This document shows positions 31,913 to 35,911 of a stretch of 35,911 bases of DNA, piece after piece. Source of the stretch: Metarhizobium sp964253915. GTDB taxonomy: Bacteria; Pseudomonadota; Alphaproteobacteria; Rhizobiales; Rhizobiaceae. The position numbers were made by a program, and so were the translations under genes. The notes below the pieces were generated by a model. That model was not told the origin of the DNA, did no database searches, and saw nothing but the letters and a program-made list of their open reading frames with translations. The stretch spans positions 1 to 35,911 of the forward strand of contig NZ_CAXUSG020000024.1 of NCBI RefSeq assembly GCF_964253915.1. Reading direction: 5' to 3'. How positions within the stretch are numbered: position 1 is the first letter of the stretch; each line of letters opens with the position of its first letter.

Positions 31913-32804
31913 ATGAAGAAAATGATCTTCACGGCGTTGATCGCCGCGATCTCGCTCGCAACACCGGCTCTTGCCGATCCCGACTGGCAGGCAGTCGGAA
32001 AGGCGCTCGGCAAGGAGGGCACTGTTCAGCCGGACGGTATCTATCGGGTGGGACTGCCCCGCTCAGACCTCAAAGTCCTGCTGGACGGTGTCGAGATCAA
32101 ACCGGCGCTGGCGCTCGGCACCTGGCTCGCCTTTCAGCCCATGGGCGACACGGAGGCAATGGTGATGGGCGACCTGGTGCTCACGCACGAAGAGATTAAC
32201 CCTGTGATGAAGGTGCTGGCCAAGCACGGGATCGAGGTCACTGCACTTCACAATCACCTGCTGCGCTCCGAGCCGGCAACGATGTACATGCACGTGAGCG
32301 GGCACGGCGATCCGGTGAAGCTCGCCGCCGCCCTTCATGCCGGCTTGGTGGAGAGCAAGACGCCGCTCTCCACCGCTTCGGCTGGCGCGACGCCTGCCCC
32401 GGCGGCGATCGACCTCGACACTTCAAGCATCGATCAAACGCTGGGCCATAAGGGTAAGATCAATGGCGGCGTCTATCAGGTCAGCATCCCGCGGGCGGAG
32501 CCGATCAAGGACGGCGGCATGGAGGTTCCCGAAACCATGGGCTCGGCGATCGCCATCAACTTCCAGCCGACCGGAAAACGGCAAGGCCGCGATCACCGGC
32601 GACTTCGTGCTGATCGCGGCAGAGGTCAATCCGGTTCTGCGGGCACTGCGCGAGAACGGAATCGAGGTGACCGCCCTGCACAACCACATGCTCGATGACG
32701 AGCCCCGCCTGTTCTTCATGCACTTCTGGGCCAATGACGACGCGGAAAAGCTGGCGCAAGGGCTGAGGAGCGCACTCGACAAGGTTCGCGTCGCAAAACG
32801 CTGA
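31913..32804 (+). pseudogene. Periplasmic DUF1259 (LppY/LpqO-like) gene with a one-base frameshift
   Basis: A signal peptide (MKKMIFTALIAAISLATPALA, split before DPDW) is followed by two similar DUF1259 halves. The first contains ALHNHLLRSEPATMYMHV (around residue 115). The second contains ALHNHMLDDEPRLFFMHFW (around residue 250). Frame 1 runs to about 32575; the homologous continuation is one frame later from NGKAAITGDFVLIA. One extra A in the AAAA run at about 32574-32577 explains the break, and removing it gives one 296-aa protein. This may be a real mutation or a sequencing error. Homologues occur next to chr genes. Function unknown. Confidence 0.8.
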
Positions 32805-32901
32805 GGAGACGCCCGAGCTTACGGCGACAGCCCTATCACGACAGGACGGAGGCTCGGAGTGAGCCCCTGGATCAAACCTACTTTGAATGGGAGATGGAAC
32901 A

Positions 32902-33495
32902 ATGCCCTTCAGCATCAAACCGCTCGGCTGCGATCCGGCGCGCATCAAAGGCATGTCGGAACGCCTCATCATCAGCCATTACGAGAACAACTACAGCGGC
33001 GCGGTCAAACGCCTGAACCTCATCGAGGAGCAGCTCGCCGAGCTCGACTACGCATCCGCGCCCGGCTTTGTCGTCAATGGACTGAAGCGCGAGCAGCTCG
33101 TCGCGATGAATTCGATGATCCTGCACGAGCTGTTCTTCGATGGCTTGGGCGATCAATGCGAGCCGGGAACGACACTGGCAGACGCGCTGGCCCGCGATTT
33201 CGGCTCCTATGAGCGCTGGCGCAGCGAGTTCGTTGCCATGAGCAAAGCGCTTGGCGGCGGCTCCGGCTGGGTCCTGCTCACCTGGTCGCCGCGCGACCGC
33301 AAGCTTGTCAATCAATGGGCATCCGACCATTGCCACACACTGGCCGGCGGCGCGCCGATTCTGGCGCTCGACATGTATGAGCATTCCTACCACATCGACT
33401 TCGGCGCCAGCGCGGCGAACTATGTCGACACGTTCATGGCGGCGATCCGGTGGGAAAATGCGGATCGTCTGGTTCTCGAAGCGCAAAGCCGATAG
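32902..33495 (+). CDS. chrC: Iron-type superoxide dismutase ChrC
   Basis: A 197-aa Fe/Mn superoxide dismutase as found in chromate operons, removing superoxide made during chromate reduction. Metal ligands are visible as His26 (ISHYENNY), His75 (MILHELFF), Asp157 and His161 (DMYEHSYHIDFG). The GGGSGWVLL and WASDHCHTLAGG segments fit the group. The ATG at 32902 is preferred because GGGAGA lies upstream at 32889-32894; an in-frame start at 32887 would add 5 residues. It is the last gene of the chr cluster. The Tyr/Gln pair that sets Fe versus Mn preference cannot be judged by eye. Confidence 0.88.
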   Translation: MPFSIKPLGCDPARIKGMSERLIISHYENNYSGAVKRLNLIEEQLAELDYASAPGFVVNGLKREQLVAMNSMILHELFFDGLGDQCEPGTTLADALARDFGSYERWRSEFVAMSKALGGGSGWVLLTWSPRDRKLVNQWASDHCHTLAGGAPILALDMYEHSYHIDFGASAANYVDTFMAAIRWENADRLVLEAQSR

Positions 33496-33610
33496 CGGAA
33501 CGGGTTTGAAGGGGCGTGCCACAGAGGGTGGAGGTGCGTTCCCGTTTATGGGATTGGCGGCCTGAGGAGGTGCACGAAAGGCAGAAACTCGGCACCAGAC
33601 AGCTCATCGT

Positions 33611-33635
33611 CCAACTGCCGTGAAGTGTCAGTTGG
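33611..33635 (+). terminator. Hairpin after the chromate operon
   Basis: Perfect 7-base arms CCAACTG (33611-33617) and CAGTTGG (33629-33635) with an 11-base loop lie in the 217-base gap after chrC. No T tract follows, so the role is uncertain. Confidence 0.3.
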
Positions 33636-33712
33636 GGACATCTATACCCGTTTCCTCCATGTCGCATAGCCATCGAGCGTCCTGCGACGATATTTTAGAA
33701 AGAGAGTGAACC

Positions 33713-34132
33713 ATGGTTTTCAGTGCATTTGCGCAGATCAGTCTCTGGGGCGTTCTTGCGGCTTCAGCGTTCGGCTTCGTGTTCGGGGGCGTATATTTTG
33801 GCGCCCTGGTACCCAAATATTACGCAATCGCGCTGGGACGTGAGGCCATGCCGGCCGCCAAGCTGGACATGCTGACCATCCTTGGCCCTTTCGTGTGCAA
33901 TATCGTTATGATCGTCACGACGTCCGCGATCATGCGCATGATCGGCATTGTCTCGCTTACCGATGCCCTGTCGCTCGGGCTGGTGATCGGGGTCGGTTAT
34001 CTCCTGGCGATGTGCATGACGATCGCGATCAATCCCAACTTCCCCAGGCCGTTCTACTATACGATGGTGAACGCGCCCTATTTCCTGCTCAGCAGTTTGG
34101 TGACGAGCGCCGTATTGTTTCTGTTGCAGTAG
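33713..34132 (+). CDS. DUF1761-like small membrane protein
   Basis: A 139-aa hydrophobic protein with about four membrane segments (SLWGVLAASAFGFVFGGVYF; FVCNIVMIVTTSAIMRMIGI; LSLGLVIGVGYLLAMCMTIA; FLLSSLVTSAVLFLL). The early GAL-P-Y stretch and overall layout match DUF1761 proteins. Function unknown. GAGAG lies upstream of the ATG. It stands alone between chrC and a convergent LysR gene, so its assignment to the chromate module or to the next module is open. Confidence 0.8.
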   Translation: MVFSAFAQISLWGVLAASAFGFVFGGVYFGALVPKYYAIALGREAMPAAKLDMLTILGPFVCNIVMIVTTSAIMRMIGIVSLTDALSLGLVIGVGYLLAMCMTIAINPNFPRPFYYTMVNAPYFLLSSLVTSAVLFLLQ

Positions 34133-34357
34133 GCCACTACGCGCACGAGCGCACACGATGTGGGGATCTCGAGGTGCCGGAACAATTACAGGTATGGTTT
34201 TGGAATGACCACGCCTGCAGTGTACTAAGATGGCCAGGCTACCCGCCTCCGCATCGACCGCCTGACGAGCAAGTTCGTCGGCGCCTGCCAATCGTCGCAT
34301 CATTGAAATGCCTGGCGAAGGAACCGCGGCGCGCTGTGCGGACGCGCACCAGCAGGC

Positions 34358-35269
34358 TTAGGGCTGTGGGAGCCGCCCGGCGGCGTAGTCGCGCGCGAGC
34401 GCGATAAAGGCCTGGAAGGCGGCGGAGGAATTGCGCCGATTGGAATAATAGAGGCACAGCGGCACGAGCGGCGGCGTCCAGTCTTCGAGAATGCGCACGA
34501 GCCGTCCCGCTGCGATGTCTTCGCGGACATCGGTTTCCATGAAATAGCCGATCCCCACGCCGTTCGTCACCGCGATCCGCGCCAGGGATGCTTCGTCAAG
34601 GGTGATTGGCCCCTCAACGTCGAGCTGCAGTTCTTCACCCTCCTTCTCGAACCGCCATCGGAACAATGCGCCATTGGGAAGCCGCCCGCGAACGCAGGGG
34701 TAAGAGAGCAGATCCTGCGGCACTTGGGGGATAGCCCTGTTTTCGAAAAAGGCGGGAGATGCGGCAACCGCCATGCGCCGCATCTTTCCCAGCGGAATGG
34801 CGATCGCGTCGCTGGGCACCAGATCCGCGCTGCGCACGCCCAGATCGAAGCCCGCCGCTACGACGTCAACAAGCCGCCCCTCGGTGACGATGTCGATATG
34901 AACCTGCGGATAGAGCTGCAGATAGCTCAGGACCAGCGGCGCCATGATCTCGCGCGCGGCCGTCGCGAAGGCATTGATGCGCAAGATGCCGGACGGCGTC
35001 TCCTGTTGGGAGCGCGCCGTATTCATCGCTTTTTGGATGCCCTCAAGCGCTGGTTTGATCTGTGCGACGAAGATCCGCCCCGCATAGGTGAGCGAGACGC
35101 TGCGCGTGGTGCGATTGAATAAACGCACGTCAAGCTCCCGCTCGAGCTTGCCCACGGCGCTGCTGATGGCGGTGGTCGACATGCCGAGATCGAGCGCCGC
35201 CGCTCGAAACGAGCCGCACCGAACGATGGCGAGAACCGCTTCAAGTTCGATCAGCGAATGGCGCGTCAT
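34358..35269 (-). CDS. LysR-family transcriptional regulator
   Basis: A 303-aa LysR protein. The N-terminal winged helix (about residues 1-60) contains GSFRAAALDLGMSTTAISSA, VGKLERELDVRLFNRTTRSV and SLTYAGRIF. The effector domain shows FDLGVRSADL and ends VRILEDWTPP and LCLYYSNRR. It is divergent from the NTF2-like/SDR operon, with 96 bases between starts, the standard arrangement for a LysR regulator and its target. Substrate and inducer unknown. It is complete, unlike the LysR remnant at 1253. Confidence 0.93.
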   Translation of the reverse strand: MTRHSLIELEAVLAIVRCGSFRAAALDLGMSTTAISSAVGKLERELDVRLFNRTTRSVSLTYAGRIFVAQIKPALEGIQKAMNTARSQQETPSGILRINAFATAAREIMAPLVLSYLQLYPQVHIDIVTEGRLVDVVAAGFDLGVRSADLVPSDAIAIPLGKMRRMAVAASPAFFENRAIPQVPQDLLSYPCVRGRLPNGALFRWRFEKEGEELQLDVEGPITLDEASLARIAVTNGVGIGYFMETDVREDIAAGRLVRILEDWTPPLVPLCLYYSNRRNSSAAFQAFIALARDYAAGRLPQP

Positions 35270-35365
35270 TGTCCCGTTTTCCGCAATACGTCACGCCGAT
35301 TTATGTTGCTTATCAGGAGAAAAGTCCATCGCTAACTTAGCCTCATCACCACTGAGGAGATGAAC

Positions 35366-35695
35366 ATGTCACTGAACCTACCCAAGCCAATCGCCGACTA
35401 TGTCGAGGCAAATGCCCGTCTCGATATCGACGGCATGATGAAGCCCTTCCTGGATGACGCCGTCTTCATCGATAACGGCAAGCGTTACGAGGGGCTGGCG
35501 GAGATCCGCAAGCTACTCAGGGACGAGGCGATTGCGGTAAAGGCGATCTTCACGCCCGACACTGTTCGGGAAGAAGACGGCGATGTCGTGCTCGAAGGTC
35601 CCGCTCATGGAGTCTTCCCGGGCAGCCCGATCCGCTTCACCTATCGCGTAACGCTGGCGAACGACGCCATCAAGAGCCTGGAGACCACGGTATGA
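35366..35695 (+). CDS. NTF2-like (SnoaL-type) small protein
   Basis: A 109-aa protein of the nuclear transport factor 2-like superfamily: VEANARLDIDGMMKPFLDDA then VFIDNGKRYEGLAEIRKLL, and a C-terminal sheet region ending FTYRVTLANDAIKSLETTV. Such proteins form cone-shaped pockets and may be enzymes (isomerase, cyclase, hydratase) or binding proteins. The ATG at 35366 is preferred because GAGGAG lies 6 bases upstream; an ATG at 35360 would be too close to that site. It overlaps the SDR gene by ATGA (35692-35695), so the two are coupled and probably act in one pathway under LysR control. Confidence 0.88.
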   Translation: MSLNLPKPIADYVEANARLDIDGMMKPFLDDAVFIDNGKRYEGLAEIRKLLRDEAIAVKAIFTPDTVREEDGDVVLEGPAHGVFPGSPIRFTYRVTLANDAIKSLETTV

Positions 35696-35911
35696 GCATC
35701 CAGGCAGAATCCAAAGAGTTCGCTGGCAAGCGCGTGCTCGTAAGCGGCGGCACCAAGGGTCTGGGCCGCGCCACGGTCGAGCGCTTCCTCGCCGGGGGAG
35801 CCCGTATTGTCGCAGCCGCCCGCACGATCAAGGATCCTATCGAGGGCGTTGAATATGTCCAGGCAGACCTGACCACCGCGGAGGGCAGCGAAGCGGTAGC
35901 CAAGGCGGCGC
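35692..35911 (+). CDS. SDR family oxidoreductase, N-terminal part (continues at base 1)
   Basis: This is the 5' part of the dehydrogenase whose 3' part is 1-569. It reads MSIQAESKEFAGKRVLVSGG then TKGLGRATVERFLAGGARIV, the Rossmann fold with the glycine motif SGGTKGLG (residues 18-25), then VEYVQADLTT containing the Asp that contacts the adenine. The last base (C) is the first base of a codon completed by bases 1-2 (CTG, Leu74), leading into ERLGGIDIL. There is no stop at the end. The joined protein is 262 aa, the typical length. Its start overlaps the NTF2-like gene by four bases. Confidence 0.93.
   Translation, partial: MSIQAESKEFAGKRVLVSGGTKGLGRATVERFLAGGARIVAAARTIKDPIEGVEYVQADLTTAEGSEAVAKAA

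Noticed and set aside
28056..33700. A complete Tn3-family chromate transposon
   Set aside because: Only a resolvase and chr genes are present; no tnpA and no matching terminal repeats were recognised at either side.
1..35911. tRNA, rRNA or other standard RNA genes
   Set aside because: No tRNA-like cloverleaf or rRNA sequence was noticed on either strand, as expected for an accessory plasmid; a covariance-model search was not possible here.

Overview
The window looks like one complete circular plasmid of about 35.9 kb. The last 220 bases encode the N-terminus of a short-chain dehydrogenase, the first 569 bases encode its C-terminus, and the reading frame and SDR homology continue exactly across the end-to-start junction (262 codons plus stop). 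The host is most likely an alphaproteobacterium, probably Hyphomicrobiales/Rhizobiales-like. Supporting this are the Ti-type TraA/TraD/TraG transfer genes, the GC-rich backbone, and a chrB/chrA/chrC chromate module resembling those described in Ochrobactrum. This assignment is inference; no 16S or chromosomal marker is present.

Layout. (1) 1-10.6 kb is accessory cargo of chromosomal type: the SDR C-terminus, a CheY-like receiver, a truncated class I fumarase fused to a LysR remnant, citrate lyase alpha (citF), an AraC regulator, an RND efflux operon (membrane fusion protein, pump, lipoprotein hydrolase) and a truncated SMR efflux gene. (2) 10.6-13.95 kb is a class 1 integron with no cassette: intI1, attI1, qacEdelta1, sul1 and orf5. 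Its intI1-side terminal repeat is intact and its other side is truncated into the SMR gene. (3) 13.95-16.3 kb holds an array of TGTCGC inverted repeats (res-like) and an MFS/TetR efflux pair. (4) 16.3-27.85 kb is the plasmid backbone: AAA ATPase, DUF6118 protein, MOBQ-type TraA relaxase, an IncQ-like oriT, TraD, TraG coupling protein, a small ParA with a ribbon-helix-helix partner, a ParDE-type toxin-antitoxin pair, a winged-helix putative replication initiator, a second small RHH protein and a serine resolvase. (5) 27.87-33.5 kb holds a broken methyltransferase, a second serine resolvase and the chromate resistance module (chrB divergent from chrA, a ChrB-C-domain gene, a frameshifted DUF1259 gene, and chrC superoxide dismutase). 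(6) 33.7-35.9 kb holds a DUF1761 membrane protein and a LysR regulator divergent from an NTF2-like/SDR operon that crosses the junction.

How it works together. The plasmid carries relaxase, oriT and coupling protein but no mating-pair (VirB/Trb) genes, so it should be mobilizable rather than self-transmissible. Selectable traits are sulfonamide resistance, chromate resistance and several efflux systems.

The most interesting signal is a set of five arrays of strictly 8-bp-phased units ending in CGT-like cores (NNNN[A/G]CGT). They lie at the partition, toxin-antitoxin, replication and resolvase genes, and several overlap stop codons. They look like a dispersed centromere/operator system for one of the plasmid's ribbon-helix-helix proteins, and one of them, next to an AT-rich stretch, may be part of the origin. 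A second pattern is a family of TGTCGC...GCGACA palindromes at three distant places, one beside the integron end, suggesting that the integron transposed into a resolvase site.
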